IMG/VR virus record: IMGVR_UViG_3300042881_003221
Span: 1-53,616 of that record
Strand: one strand, 5' to 3'
DNA length: 53,616 nt
From: a virus
Part shown: positions 14,076 to 22,911 of the stretch, in pieces
How positions within the stretch are numbered: the first letter of the stretch is position 1
Layout of the letters: each line of letters begins with the position of its first letter
Notes under the pieces: model-generated
Seen by the model: only the letters and a program-made list of their open reading frames with translations
Databases searched by the model: none
What the model was told of the DNA's origin: nothing
Translations under genes and position numbers: made by a program

Positions 14076-15739
14076 TGCCTTGGGACCTGTCGTGCTTGGA
14101 TTGGCAGGATCGTATCCGCGCCGGTCGATCGCTGGTCCCTGACCTACCGCTTGACAATGAAGCCGCAGAACGTGCGGTCCGGGTCTTTAACCGGCTCCGT
14201 CTGGCAGACGTTCCGGGCAATCCAACCTTGGGAGAGGCTGCGGGGGATTGGTTCCGCGATATTGTGCGGGCCTTGTTCGGTTCGTGGGACCCTGTGACGA
14301 AAGAGCGGTTTATCCGCGAGATTTTCGTTCTGGTTCCGAAGAAATCGAGCAAGACCAGCTACAGCGCGGGCGCGATGTTGACGGCGCTGATCCTGAATGA
14401 GCGCCCGATGGGCAAGTTTCTGTTGGTGGCGCCGACGCAGGATGTGACGGAATTGGCGTTCGGGCAGGCATCCGGCGCGATCGACTTGGACGGGTATCTT
14501 TCCAAGCGGATGAAGGTGCAATCGCACCTAAAGAAGATCACCGACACGACCAATGGCGCGACTTTGGAGGTTATGAGCTTCGATCCGCAGGTGTTGACTG
14601 GTCAGAAGCCGACCGGGTTCCTGGTCGACGAGTTGCACGTCATGTCTGCCAGCGCGAAGGCGGCAAGTGCGGTTGGACAGTTGCGGGGCGGCATGATTGC
14701 CCAGCCGGAAGCGTTCGGGGTGTTCATCACGACGCAATCGGAGAAGCCCCCGGCTGGTGTTTTTCGTGCGGAATTGAACCGGGCGCGGTCAATCCGCGAT
14801 GGTAAGGCAACCGGGCCGCTGTTGCCGGTGCTGTATGAGTTTCCGCCGGATATCGCGGGCACTGCGGAGAAGTGGCAGGACCCCGCCAACTGGCACATGG
14901 TCACACCGAACGCGGGGCGGTCGATTACGATCCCACGCTTGATTGATGAGTTCAAGACGGCCGGCCAGCTTGGGACGGAAGAAGTAACCCGCTGGTCTTC
15001 TCAGCACCTCAACATCGAGGTCGGGATAGGTCTCACGTCCGACCGCTGGCGTGGCGCGGACCACTGGCTAACCTCTGGTGAGCCTGATTTGACGTTGGAG
15101 ACGCTGTTAGATCGATCCGAGGTCGTGGTGATCGGTGTTGACGGCGGCGGGTTGGACGATTTGCTTTCGGTGTCGGTGGTGGGTCGCGAGGTTGATACGC
15201 GGCGTTGGCTTTCGTGGTCAAAGTCCTGGGTGCATGAGGGCGTGCTGAGCCTCCGCAAGTCGGAGGCATCGCGGTTGCGCGATTATGCTGCGGCGGGCGA
15301 TCTGGTGATTGTTGACGATATGGAGGCCGCGTTTGAACAGGTCGCGGACCTGGCGGCCGAGGTCGATGCGTCGGGCTTGCTGTCCCGCGTTGGCTTGGAC
15401 CCGATGGGCGTGGGCATGATCGTTGACGCCATGGCCACCCGTGGGATTGACGGTGACCGGGTGGTTGCTGTGTCGCAGGGTTGGACCTTGAACGGCGCGA
15501 TCAAGACGGCAGAAGTCAAGCTGGCGTCGGGTGCTTTGGTTCATGCGGATCAGGCGATTATGGCATGGGCCGTGGGCAACGCGAAGGCTGAGCCGAAGGG
15601 TAACGCGATCACGATCAACAAGCAAAACAGCGGGACCGGAAAGATTGATCCCGTGATGGCACTGTTTGATGCTGTGGCTTTGATGTCTCGGAACCCGGAA
15701 GCAGTCCCTCCGGTCGATGTTTTTGCAATGGTCGCCTAA
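14075..15739 (+). CDS. terL: Terminase large subunit
   Basis: 554 residues. The ATPase P-loop VPKKSSKT is at 87-94 (the K-rich variant of Terminase_1 proteins), Walker B GFLVDELH at 181-188, and a coupling-type segment ITTQSEKP follows. The C-terminal RNase-H-like nuclease has VIGVDGGGLDDLLS and VIVDDMEAAF as acidic metal sites, then LDPMGVG. It is the ATP-driven packaging motor that cuts concatemers and fills proheads. Confidence 0.95.
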   Translation: MPWDLSCLDWQDRIRAGRSLVPDLPLDNEAAERAVRVFNRLRLADVPGNPTLGEAAGDWFRDIVRALFGSWDPVTKERFIREIFVLVPKKSSKTSYSAGAMLTALILNERPMGKFLLVAPTQDVTELAFGQASGAIDLDGYLSKRMKVQSHLKKITDTTNGATLEVMSFDPQVLTGQKPTGFLVDELHVMSASAKAASAVGQLRGGMIAQPEAFGVFITTQSEKPPAGVFRAELNRARSIRDGKATGPLLPVLYEFPPDIAGTAEKWQDPANWHMVTPNAGRSITIPRLIDEFKTAGQLGTEEVTRWSSQHLNIEVGIGLTSDRWRGADHWLTSGEPDLTLETLLDRSEVVVIGVDGGGLDDLLSVSVVGREVDTRRWLSWSKSWVHEGVLSLRKSEASRLRDYAAAGDLVIVDDMEAAFEQVADLAAEVDASGLLSRVGLDPMGVGMIVDAMATRGIDGDRVVAVSQGWTLNGAIKTAEVKLASGALVHADQAIMAWAVGNAKAEPKGNAITINKQNSGTGKIDPVMALFDAVALMSRNPEAVPPVDVFAMVA

Positions 15740-15750
15740 CCAAAACCGGA

Positions 15751-17634
15751 ATGAACATGGATATCATCAACAAGACTGCCGTTTCTGACGGCGGCTCCCT
15801 TGAGTTTGTCCTGTCCGATGCGACGGTTGACCGTTATGGCGATATCGTTGACCAGTCGGGTTGGGACCTTCGCGATTTCAAGCGCAACCCGATTGCCCTG
15901 TTCGGCCATTCGTCTTCATTTCCGATTGGAACATGGTCGAATGTCCGGGTGGAAGGCGGAAAGCTACTGGCGAGGCTTGATCTGGCGGCTCGCGGCACAA
16001 GCCAGCGGATCGACGAACTGATCGGTCTTGTTGAACAGAAGATTTTACGTGCCGTTTCCGTGGGTTTTTTTCCCATGGAATGGGAGCCAATCGACAAAGA
16101 CAAGCCCTACGGCGGACAGCGATACACCAAGCAAAAGCTTGTTGAATGTTCGTTGTGTTCCGTTCCGGCAAACCCATCGGCGCTCGCCTTAGCGAAGTCG
16201 CTGAACCTATCCCCCGAAACCATGTCCCTAGCCTTTGGCGAGCAAGCCGGAGTGAGGCAACGGGCCATTTCGGGCCTTGGCGGGAACGCCTCCAAACCTT
16301 TTATAACCCAAAGGCAAACGCCAATGACCACCCTTTCCGAGCGGATTGAAGCCGCCGAAACTGACCTGACCGCCAAGCGTGACCGTCTTGTTCAACTGAG
16401 CGGCATGGACGATCCCGACCTGGACGCCATCGACGAGTTGAACACGCAGGTTGATCACGTGGAACGCACGATCAAGACCCTTCGCGCGTCCGAACAGAAG
16501 ATCGGCTTGACCGCGACGCCGAACGCCCCCGCCATCATCCGCAACCCGCTGGGTCGCATGGGAAAGGATGTCAGTGGCCTTGATCTGCTCGTTCGTGCCG
16601 CCGTGGTTCGTGGCATTGCCCACTTTGGCAACAAGTCCGTCGATCAGGTTCTTCAGGAACGCTACAACGGCCACGAGCCAACGGCGCTGATCGTCAAGGC
16701 TGACCAGACCATCGGCACCACCACGGTCTCCGGCTGGGCTTCCGAGGTTGTTCAGACCGCATATGCTGACTTCCTGCAAGCCCTGACGCCGTTCTCCATT
16801 TATCCGGCGCTTCGCTCGCGCGGCATCGGCCTGAGCTTCGACGGTATCGGCACTGTGTCCATTCCGAGCCGGACGGCTGGCGGCGCAGGTGGCGGGTTCG
16901 TTGCCGAGGGTTCGCCCATCCGTGTCGGTCGCATCACGACTGCCGCAACGACCATGACGCCGAAGAAGCTGGGTGTCATTGTCCCGTTCTCTCGCGAACT
17001 GGCCAAGCGCAGCACTCCGGCGATTGAGGCTTTGGTGCGGCAGGCGATTCTTGAAGACACGGCGGCCATTCTGGACGCTGCCCTTCTGGATGCGACTGCC
17101 GTCAGCACCGCGCGCCCTGCCGGCTTGCTGAACGGCGTGTCGGCTGCCGCGTCCGGCTATGGTGGTGGCGACTACGCTGCCGTCCTGGCGGACTTCAAGG
17201 CTCTGATGGCGCCGTTCTTCGCGGCCAACGCGGCGGACAACATCACTGTCGTCATGAACCCCGCTCAAGGTCTGGCAATGTCCATGATGCCCGGCCCGGA
17301 CGGTGTGATTGGGAGTTTCATGACCGCCATTCAGGGCCGGGTGAACTTCGTCGAAAGCACCAGCGCCACGGCCAACCGCCTGATCGCCATTCGCAATTCC
17401 GACTTCGCGACGGCGTTGGGCGATGCGCCGGAGTTCGACGTGTCCGAACAGGCGACGGTCCACATGGAAGACACCACGGCGCTGGAAATCGTGTCCGGCA
17501 CCGGCCCGACGACGGCCGATCCGGTTCGTTCGTTCTTCCAGACCGCCACCATCGGCGTGCGTATGCTGATGGACGTGTCCTGGAAGATGCGCCGGTCCGG
17601 CATGGTCCAGTGGATCGACGGCACGTCCTACTGA
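15751..17634 (+). CDS. Prohead protease fused to HK97-type major capsid protein
   Basis: 627 residues in one frame. Residues 1-150 are an S78-type prohead protease: catalytic His53 (FGHSSSFPIG), Ser103 (LRAVSVGFFP) and Glu132 (KLVECSLCSVPANP). Residues about 192-250 are a helical scaffold (delta) region (TTLSERIEAAETDL). Residues about 290-627 are the HK97-fold capsid (YPALRSRGIGL, GFVAEGSPIRVGRI, the C-terminal RSFFQTATIGVRM). ATG 16324 (residue 192), with AAAGG 9 bp upstream, could give a separate capsid precursor. ATG 15757 is an alternative first start. Such fusions are known but uncommon. Confidence 0.93.
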   Translation: MNMDIINKTAVSDGGSLEFVLSDATVDRYGDIVDQSGWDLRDFKRNPIALFGHSSSFPIGTWSNVRVEGGKLLARLDLAARGTSQRIDELIGLVEQKILRAVSVGFFPMEWEPIDKDKPYGGQRYTKQKLVECSLCSVPANPSALALAKSLNLSPETMSLAFGEQAGVRQRAISGLGGNASKPFITQRQTPMTTLSERIEAAETDLTAKRDRLVQLSGMDDPDLDAIDELNTQVDHVERTIKTLRASEQKIGLTATPNAPAIIRNPLGRMGKDVSGLDLLVRAAVVRGIAHFGNKSVDQVLQERYNGHEPTALIVKADQTIGTTTVSGWASEVVQTAYADFLQALTPFSIYPALRSRGIGLSFDGIGTVSIPSRTAGGAGGGFVAEGSPIRVGRITTAATTMTPKKLGVIVPFSRELAKRSTPAIEALVRQAILEDTAAILDAALLDATAVSTARPAGLLNGVSAAASGYGGGDYAAVLADFKALMAPFFAANAADNITVVMNPAQGLAMSMMPGPDGVIGSFMTAIQGRVNFVESTSATANRLIAIRNSDFATALGDAPEFDVSEQATVHMEDTTALEIVSGTGPTTADPVRSFFQTATIGVRMLMDVSWKMRRSGMVQWIDGTSY

Positions 17635-17643
17635 CCCAACTAG

Positions 17644-17674
17644 CGCGGGGCCTTCGGGTCCCGCGTTTCGTTTT
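17644..17674 (+). terminator. Rho-independent terminator after the capsid gene
   Basis: Stem CGCGGG (17644-17649) and CCCGCG (17660-17665) closing around gccttcgggt, followed by TTTCGTTTT. A partial terminator after the capsid gene would lower expression of downstream genes relative to capsid, as is common in late operons. Confidence 0.75.
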
Positions 17675-17702
17675 GTCCGCGTGAGTGCGGGGGAGAAGCC
17701 CT

Positions 17703-18074
17703 ATGACCGTTCGCAGATTTGTTGTTCCAATGACCGTTGACGCCAGCGGTGATGGCACGTTCTACACGCCGCCCATCTATGGGCATCTGGTGTCATTCCG
17801 GTATGTGAAAACGAACTTCACCGATGGTATCGACTTCGTTTGCACGCTGGAAACGACAGGGGAAACGCTGTGGGCTGAAGACAGCGTGGACGCGTCAGCA
17901 ACGCGCCACCCTCGCGCGGCCACGCATTCCACCGCCGGGGCTGCGTCTCTCTATGCTGCCGGCGGAACGGCTGTAAACGGGCGCATCGCCATCGGCGGTG
18001 ACCGTATCAAGATCGTGGTGGACGGCGCGGGCAATGCGACCACCGGCACGCTTCACGTTACGATCGACGGGTGA
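17703..18074 (+). CDS. Putative head decoration protein, copy 1
   Basis: 123 residues from ATG 17703, preceded by GGGGGAGA. Beta-rich sequence with YVKTNFTDGIDFVCTLETTG, then HPRAATHSTAGAASLYAAGG and DRIKIVVDGAGN. The layout matches small phage proteins found just after capsid genes (PRA.T....GAA.LYAAGG.AVN..IA). The next gene is a clear paralogue. A virion-surface or decoration role is inferred from position and fold. Confidence 0.75.
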   Translation: MTVRRFVVPMTVDASGDGTFYTPPIYGHLVSFRYVKTNFTDGIDFVCTLETTGETLWAEDSVDASATRHPRAATHSTAGAASLYAAGGTAVNGRIAIGGDRIKIVVDGAGNATTGTLHVTIDG

Positions 18075-18080
18075 ACGGCA

Positions 18081-18467
18081 ATGGCACGCTCTCGCAAATT
18101 CACGGTCGTGGCGACTTCTGACGGGTCGCAGGTTGGCACGCATTACACGCCGTATGTGTCGGGCTACGTCGAAAGCATTCAGTATGTGAAGGACGGCACG
18201 ACGCCATACACCGACGGCGTTGACTTCACCATCACAGCGGACGTAACCGGCGAAAACATCTGGACGGATACGAACATCAACGCATCCGAAGTGGTCCGTC
18301 CTCGCGCAGCGACGTGCAGCACGGCCGGGGTTGCGTCGCTTTATGCTGCGGCCGGCGCGGCAGTGAATGACCGTATCGCGTTGTCTCGCGATCGGTTCAA
18401 GATCGTGCTGGCACAGGCCGGCGCGTCGAAAACAGGGACCTTTGTTTTCACGGTGGCGGACGCATGA
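18081..18467 (+). CDS. Putative head decoration protein, copy 2
   Basis: 128 residues, paralogous over its length to the gene 7 bp upstream: the same order of TPYVSGYVESIQYVKDG, DGVDFTITADVTGENIWTD, RPRAATCSTAGVASLYAAAG and DRFKIVLAQAG. A tandem duplication that has diverged. It may form mixed or alternative capsomers. Downstream ATGA overlap. Confidence 0.75.
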   Translation: MARSRKFTVVATSDGSQVGTHYTPYVSGYVESIQYVKDGTTPYTDGVDFTITADVTGENIWTDTNINASEVVRPRAATCSTAGVASLYAAAGAAVNDRIALSRDRFKIVLAQAGASKTGTFVFTVADA

Positions 18468-18721
18468 ACGAAGTCTGGTATGTGATGACGGATGGTTCGG
18501 TGGGTGATCCTGCCGAGATTTCCGCCGGCCCTGATGGCGTGCTTCGGCATGTCGACGGGCGCACCGTGGCGTATCGCGATCATGGGCCGAGGGCGCGGAT
18601 GATTGATCCGGTTGCGGAGCGGGCGAAGATTGCCGCCGCGTCTGCGAAGCCCGAAGCCAAGGAAGTGAAGCCGGCGGCGCAGGCTGGCGGGTATCGCACG
18701 CGCGAAGCCAAGGCCGGCTAA
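18464..18721 (+). CDS. Hypothetical structural-block protein
   Basis: 85 residues. The first 60 are globular (VWYVMTDGSVGDPAEISAGP, VAYRDHGPRARMID); the last 25 are Lys/Ala/Glu-rich and probably disordered (KPEAKEVKPAAQAGGYRT). Sits between decoration-like genes and the portal. No family recognised; a minor head protein is plausible. Confidence 0.6.
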   Translation: MNEVWYVMTDGSVGDPAEISAGPDGVLRHVDGRTVAYRDHGPRARMIDPVAERAKIAAASAKPEAKEVKPAAQAGGYRTREAKAG

Positions 18722-18722
18722 C

Positions 18723-20105
18723 TTGGGCATCCTGTCCCGCATCTTCAAACGCAAAGAGAAAGCCGTAGAAGGCCAATATCGCCCCGGTCCCTACCAGATC
18801 GACGGCGGCTGGCTTTCTGCGACGGCGGGCCGCTACATCAATTGGTGGCAGAACGGATACAGCATTCAGCCGTCCGGCGAAGCAAGCGCCATGGTGGAAG
18901 CCTGCGTTTCTGCCTATGCACAAACCGTGGCCATGTGCCCCGGCGATCACTGGCGGAAGATGCCAGATGGCGGGCGCGAACGGGTTGCCAACTCTGCACT
19001 AAGCCGCATCCTCCGCCGGCCGAACGATTATCAGTCGATTTCTGATTTGCTGATGAACCTGACGCGCCGGACCTATACGCATGGCGAGGCGTTCGCGCTG
19101 GCGATCCGCAACGACCGTAGCGAAATTATCGAGTTGCACCAGATGCGGAGCGGTCTCGCCATGGTGGCGACGGACGGTTCCATCTTCTACGGTCTGAGCG
19201 GCAATGAGATTGCAGACAGGCGGTATGATCTGTCGGCTCCTATCCCTGCGCGCGACGTGCTTCACATTCGGTTGCACACCCCGCAACATCCGCTCAAGGG
19301 AGTGTCACCGATCCTGGCCACGACGCTTGAGCTTTCCATGTCCGGCGCCGCGCTCAATCAGCAGGTGGCGTTTTACCTGAACCAAGCCCGTCCTTCCTTT
19401 ATGTTGGAGACGGATGAAAAGCTGACGAGCCAGCAGACCAACGACCTTCGCGACCGCTGGAATGCACAGACGCAGGGCGAAAACGCGGGCGGCACGCCTA
19501 TCCTTGCGTGGGGTCTGAAGGCAAAGCCTGTGGTTTCGAGTGCCCACGATGGGCAGCTTGTCGAAATGCTCAAGATGACGGATCAGAACGTCGCGTTGGC
19601 GTTCCGGCTTCCGTTGCAGGTTCTTGGGCTGGGTGGAACCACGTTCGCATCCACTGAACTGCTCATGCAATCGTGGATCGCGTCCGGTCTCGGGTTCTGC
19701 CTCAACCACATCGAGGAAGCGTTCGGGCTTCTGTTCCGGCTTAAGGGTATGCCGGATGAATACATGGAACTCGACACGCGGGCGCTTCTTCGCAGTGCTT
19801 ACCGCGAACAGATTGAGGCCCTACGGACAGGCGTGATCGGCGGCATTTACAGCCCGGATGAAGCCCGCGCGACGGTCGACCTTCCGGCGGTGCCAGGTGG
19901 CCACGGCGCAATGCCTCGCGTGCAACAGCAGGTGGTTCCGTTGTCCTACGGGACCGACATGAAGCCTACGCAACCGGCCCCCGCTGCGGCCCCCACACCA
20001 GAGCCGGACCCGGCAGAGGATGACGCGGCCGATGAACAGTCTACCGACCGTGCCCTTGCCGCGTTTCGCCAAGCCAATGAGCGACACCTTGCGCTCACAA
20101 ATTGA
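18723..20105 (+). CDS. Portal protein
   Basis: 460 residues starting at TTG 18723 (N-terminus MGILSRIFKRKEK, typical of HK97-type portals). Core signatures: AYAQTVAMCPGDHW, LSRILRRPNDYQS, LMNLTRRTYTHGEAFALAIR, VLHIRLHTPQHPLKGVSPIL and FRLPLQVLGLG. Twelve copies form the ring through which DNA enters and leaves the head. The last 60 residues are Pro/Ala/acidic and overlap the start of the next gene. No other start in frame fits the N-terminus. Confidence 0.93.
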   Translation: MGILSRIFKRKEKAVEGQYRPGPYQIDGGWLSATAGRYINWWQNGYSIQPSGEASAMVEACVSAYAQTVAMCPGDHWRKMPDGGRERVANSALSRILRRPNDYQSISDLLMNLTRRTYTHGEAFALAIRNDRSEIIELHQMRSGLAMVATDGSIFYGLSGNEIADRRYDLSAPIPARDVLHIRLHTPQHPLKGVSPILATTLELSMSGAALNQQVAFYLNQARPSFMLETDEKLTSQQTNDLRDRWNAQTQGENAGGTPILAWGLKAKPVVSSAHDGQLVEMLKMTDQNVALAFRLPLQVLGLGGTTFASTELLMQSWIASGLGFCLNHIEEAFGLLFRLKGMPDEYMELDTRALLRSAYREQIEALRTGVIGGIYSPDEARATVDLPAVPGGHGAMPRVQQQVVPLSYGTDMKPTQPAPAAAPTPEPDPAEDDAADEQSTDRALAAFRQANERHLALTN

Positions 20106-21279
20106 GGCGCTCGCTGGCGAACTTGGCGCAACGGCGGCCCGGATCGAGAAGGCACTACAACAGAAGTTCGATTTGATGGCGGCTGAGTTGCGGGCCAAGA
20201 TTGCTGAATTGGAATTGCGGGCAGTCAGCGCCGAACGCGCCTCGGCCGATATGGTTTCGGCCCGGTTGGCGACTGTTCGGGATGGCGAGCCGGGCCGGTC
20301 GGTGACGCTTGAAGACGTGGCGCCTCTCATTCGCGCCGAGGTGGAACGGGCAGTTGCATCACTGCCGCCGGCAAAAGATGGCAACGACGCAGACCCCGAA
20401 TTTATCCGCGCGATGGTCGACAAAGCCGTTGCGGAGTTGCCCCCTGCTGAAAAGGGAAAGGATGCTGATCCTGCCGTTATCGCGGCGATGGTCCGCGAGG
20501 AAGTGGCGAAACTGCCTCCGCCGGAGCCGGGTCGGAATGCAGATATCGAGGATGTGCGTCCGATCGTGGTGGCACTGGTAGCGGAAGCCGTCGCGGCTAT
20601 CCCGCCGGCTGAAAAGGGCAAGGATGCTGATCCGGCTGTAATCCGCCAGATGGTGGTCGAGGAAGTGGCGCGCATTCCCGCCCCACAGGACGGCCAGGAC
20701 GCCGATCCCGCTGTCATCCGATCCATGGTGGACGAAGCAGTCGCGGGCGCCGTCTCCGCGCTTCCTCCGCCTGCCAAGGGCGACCCAGGCCCGCCGGGTC
20801 GTCTGTCTGCGGTCAAGGCTTGGACGGACCGCGTGTATTACGACGGCGACATTGTGACGCTGGACGGTTCCACATTCCAGGCGATCCGTGACACAGGGCG
20901 ACAACCGCCTCATGACGATTGGGTTTGCGTCGCACAGGCAGGTCGTGCGGGTGTTGATGGTCGGTCGTTTGCGATCCGTGGAACCTGGGAACCTGACGGG
21001 CTGTATCGTGAACTGGATGTTGTCGCGATGAACGGCGCTTCGTTCGTGGCCAAGTCCGACGACCCCGGCCCCTGCCCCGGCGATGGCTGGCAACTAATGT
21101 CGGCGCAAGGCAAGCGCGGCAAACCCGGCGATCCTGGGTTGAAGGGTAATGTCGGACCCAAAGGACCGGCGGTAATTGGTCTTGGCATTGACGAAAACGG
21201 CATCCAGACGCTTCGCAACGCCGATGGCACAACGGTATCGTGCGACTTCTACCCGCTTTTGTCGCGGCTTGACCGATAA
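20077..21279 (+). CDS. Collagen-like fibre protein with carbohydrate-binding-type segments
   Basis: 400 residues from ATG 20077; ATG 20032 is possible. An N-terminal coiled coil (SQIEALAGELGATAARIEKA) is followed by about four repeats of roughly 40 residues containing K/D-G-x-D-A-D-P-x-x-I and A-x-L/I-P-P. Then come short collagen-like Gly-x-y runs (KGDPGPPG, GKRGKPGDPGLKG) around two beta modules (WTDRVYYDGDIVTLDGSTFQ; WEPDGLYRELDVVAMNGASF) that resemble CBM5/12-type chitin-binding repeats. Likely a trimeric head or neck fibre. It overlaps the portal end by 29 bp. Confidence 0.75.
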   Translation: MSDTLRSQIEALAGELGATAARIEKALQQKFDLMAAELRAKIAELELRAVSAERASADMVSARLATVRDGEPGRSVTLEDVAPLIRAEVERAVASLPPAKDGNDADPEFIRAMVDKAVAELPPAEKGKDADPAVIAAMVREEVAKLPPPEPGRNADIEDVRPIVVALVAEAVAAIPPAEKGKDADPAVIRQMVVEEVARIPAPQDGQDADPAVIRSMVDEAVAGAVSALPPPAKGDPGPPGRLSAVKAWTDRVYYDGDIVTLDGSTFQAIRDTGRQPPHDDWVCVAQAGRAGVDGRSFAIRGTWEPDGLYRELDVVAMNGASFVAKSDDPGPCPGDGWQLMSAQGKRGKPGDPGLKGNVGPKGPAVIGLGIDENGIQTLRNADGTTVSCDFYPLLSRLDR

Positions 21280-21905
21280 TGCTCACGGTCACCACACCGG
21301 CAACGGATCGGTTGTTGCTCACGCTGGCTGAAATCCAGTCCGCAACGGGCGTGACGGGTGCGACTTACAACACGGAACTGACTGCCCTCAACGCCCGCGT
21401 TGCCTCAGCTTTGGCGCGGGAATGCTGCATTCCGGTTGGTGGTGCGAACCCTCCGACGTTCCGCGTGGAAACCCTGACGGAAGTGTTCCGGATTGTGGTT
21501 GGTGCGCGGTATCTGCCGTTGTCGCGGTGGCCTGTCACGTCGATCACGTCGGTGGTTGTCGACGGATCGACCTTGGACGCGGCGAATTACGAGACAGATG
21601 AAGCGGCCGGTTGGCTCTATCGGCTGGCAAGTGATGAATTGTCGTATTGGTCCGCGACCAAGATCACGGTTGTTTATGTTGCAGGATGGGCAACCGTTCC
21701 GGACGATTTGAAGTTGGCCGCGTCCAAGTTGGCGCGGATGCTTTGGGCGGAAGACGGACCGAACGCGCGGACGGACCCGAACCTTAAGCGCCAACGGATT
21801 GAGGGCGTAGGTGAGCGGGAATGGTGGGTGCCACCGCCGGATGATGAATTGCTGTCTTCGGAAATCAAGGGGCTGATTGGCCCGTATCGGCATAGGGCAA
21901 TTTGA
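21279..21905 (+). CDS. Head-tail connector (gp6-type)
   Basis: 208 residues. Pattern LTLAEIQSATGVTG..., the Cys-containing AREC segment, LPLSRWPVTSITSVVVDG, YRLASDEL and VVYVAGWATVPDDLKLAASK is that of phage gp6/connector proteins (DnaT-like helical adaptor with a central beta arm). It docks below the portal ring. TAATG overlap with the fibre gene. Confidence 0.85.
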   Translation: MLTVTTPATDRLLLTLAEIQSATGVTGATYNTELTALNARVASALARECCIPVGGANPPTFRVETLTEVFRIVVGARYLPLSRWPVTSITSVVVDGSTLDAANYETDEAAGWLYRLASDELSYWSATKITVVYVAGWATVPDDLKLAASKLARMLWAEDGPNARTDPNLKRQRIEGVGEREWWVPPPDDELLSSEIKGLIGPYRHRAI

Positions 21906-22295
21906 ATGGCCATCCCCGGCGTCTACAGCCTCGCATCCGAAACGATAACCACGGCAGTGACGGCACAGGCGCAAACCGCCATCGACAACCTGGACGGCAT
22001 GACGAGCGCGACATTCGAGGCGACGTTCTCGGGCACGGGCGGATCAACGGCTGTTGCTCTGATCCAGTCGCGCATGGGTTCCGCCGGGGTATGGCGAGAG
22101 ATTGCCTCCATCGACTTCGCGGCGGCCGGCGCCAAATCATGCACGGTCGTATCCACAGCCGCCACGCCCGCCGCGTTCGCCACGCTGTCAGCTAACTCGG
22201 TGCTGAATTGGCTTGGAACGGAACTGCGGGCGGTGGTGACGACAACCGGGACGTGGGCTAACGGTGCGCTGGCGGTGAGGGTGCATGTGGCGTGA
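21906..22295 (+). CDS. Hypothetical structural protein
   Basis: 129 residues, Ala/Thr/Ser-rich and beta-stranded (VALIQSRMGSAGVWREIASI, ELRAVVTTTGTWANGALAVR). Lies among connector genes; probably a virion component. No family recognised. Confidence 0.65.
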   Translation: MAIPGVYSLASETITTAVTAQAQTAIDNLDGMTSATFEATFSGTGGSTAVALIQSRMGSAGVWREIASIDFAAAGAKSCTVVSTAATPAAFATLSANSVLNWLGTELRAVVTTTGTWANGALAVRVHVA

Positions 22296-22537
22296 TACTT
22301 GATCCGAAAACGCCCGGCGCTCGGGACGCGCGGGTAATCGACACGGACACCGGAGCGGAAATCCAATTCGTATGCCGGTTGGACAGTGAAACGGGTTTTG
22401 TCGAACGGCTTTCATATGTCGATGGGAAGCCGGAACTGTCCGAAGACGGTAGCCGCTATCTCCAAATCGAGGAGCGCCGCAATTTCCGCGTGGTCCATCG
22501 GACCACTGGCCAACTGATCTGCCAGCATCCGCGATGA
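22292..22537 (+). CDS. Hypothetical protein in the connector cluster
   Basis: 81 residues starting at GTG 22292 (GTGA overlap). A beta-rich small protein (AEIQFVCRLDSETGFVERL, FRVVHRTTGQLICQHP). Not recognised; context suggests a minor head-tail joining role. Confidence 0.6.
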   Translation: MILDPKTPGARDARVIDTDTGAEIQFVCRLDSETGFVERLSYVDGKPELSEDGSRYLQIEERRNFRVVHRTTGQLICQHPR

Positions 22538-22911
22538 CCTTCCAATCCGACCTAGACCAATTCCTACGCGCAGACGGCCAAGACGTGATCCTCCGCCGCA
22601 TCACCGGCACCACAAACCAAGTCGCCGTCGACTGCCCCTGCCGCGCGCTTGTCCGAGGCTACCAGCCCAAGGAACTGGCCGGCGGGATCATCCAAGGCGA
22701 TACGCACGTTATCCTGTCCGCGACCGATATCAACCGCGCGCAATGGCCGGGTGGCGAGCCTGTAACGAACCCGCCGGCTTTGACTGATCCACGCATCCCC
22801 CGCAAGGGCGATCGGGTCATCATCGAGGGCAAGGCGCGGACTGTGGAATACGCGTCCCCCACGTCCATCAACGGCATTCTTCACCGCATAGATTTGACCG
22901 TCCGAGGCTAA
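22534..22911 (+). CDS. Head closure/head-tail adaptor protein
   Basis: 125 residues. LRADGQDVILRRITG at the N-terminus, VRGYQPKELAGGIIQGDTHV in the centre and PRKGDRVIIEGKARTVEYAS near the C-terminus form the small SH3-like beta barrel pattern of phage head closure proteins. Lies between connector and tail terminator genes, the expected order. Confidence 0.8.
   Translation: MTFQSDLDQFLRADGQDVILRRITGTTNQVAVDCPCRALVRGYQPKELAGGIIQGDTHVILSATDINRAQWPGGEPVTNPPALTDPRIPRKGDRVIIEGKARTVEYASPTSINGILHRIDLTVRG

Noticed and set aside
16228-17463. 411-codon minus-strand open frame inside the capsid gene
   Set aside because: It is antisense to a clear HK97 capsid, lacks family motifs and is explained by GC-rich third positions.
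20077-21279. Diversity-generating retroelement variable region
   Set aside because: Repeats are coding amino-acid repeats; no reverse transcriptase or template repeat in the window.
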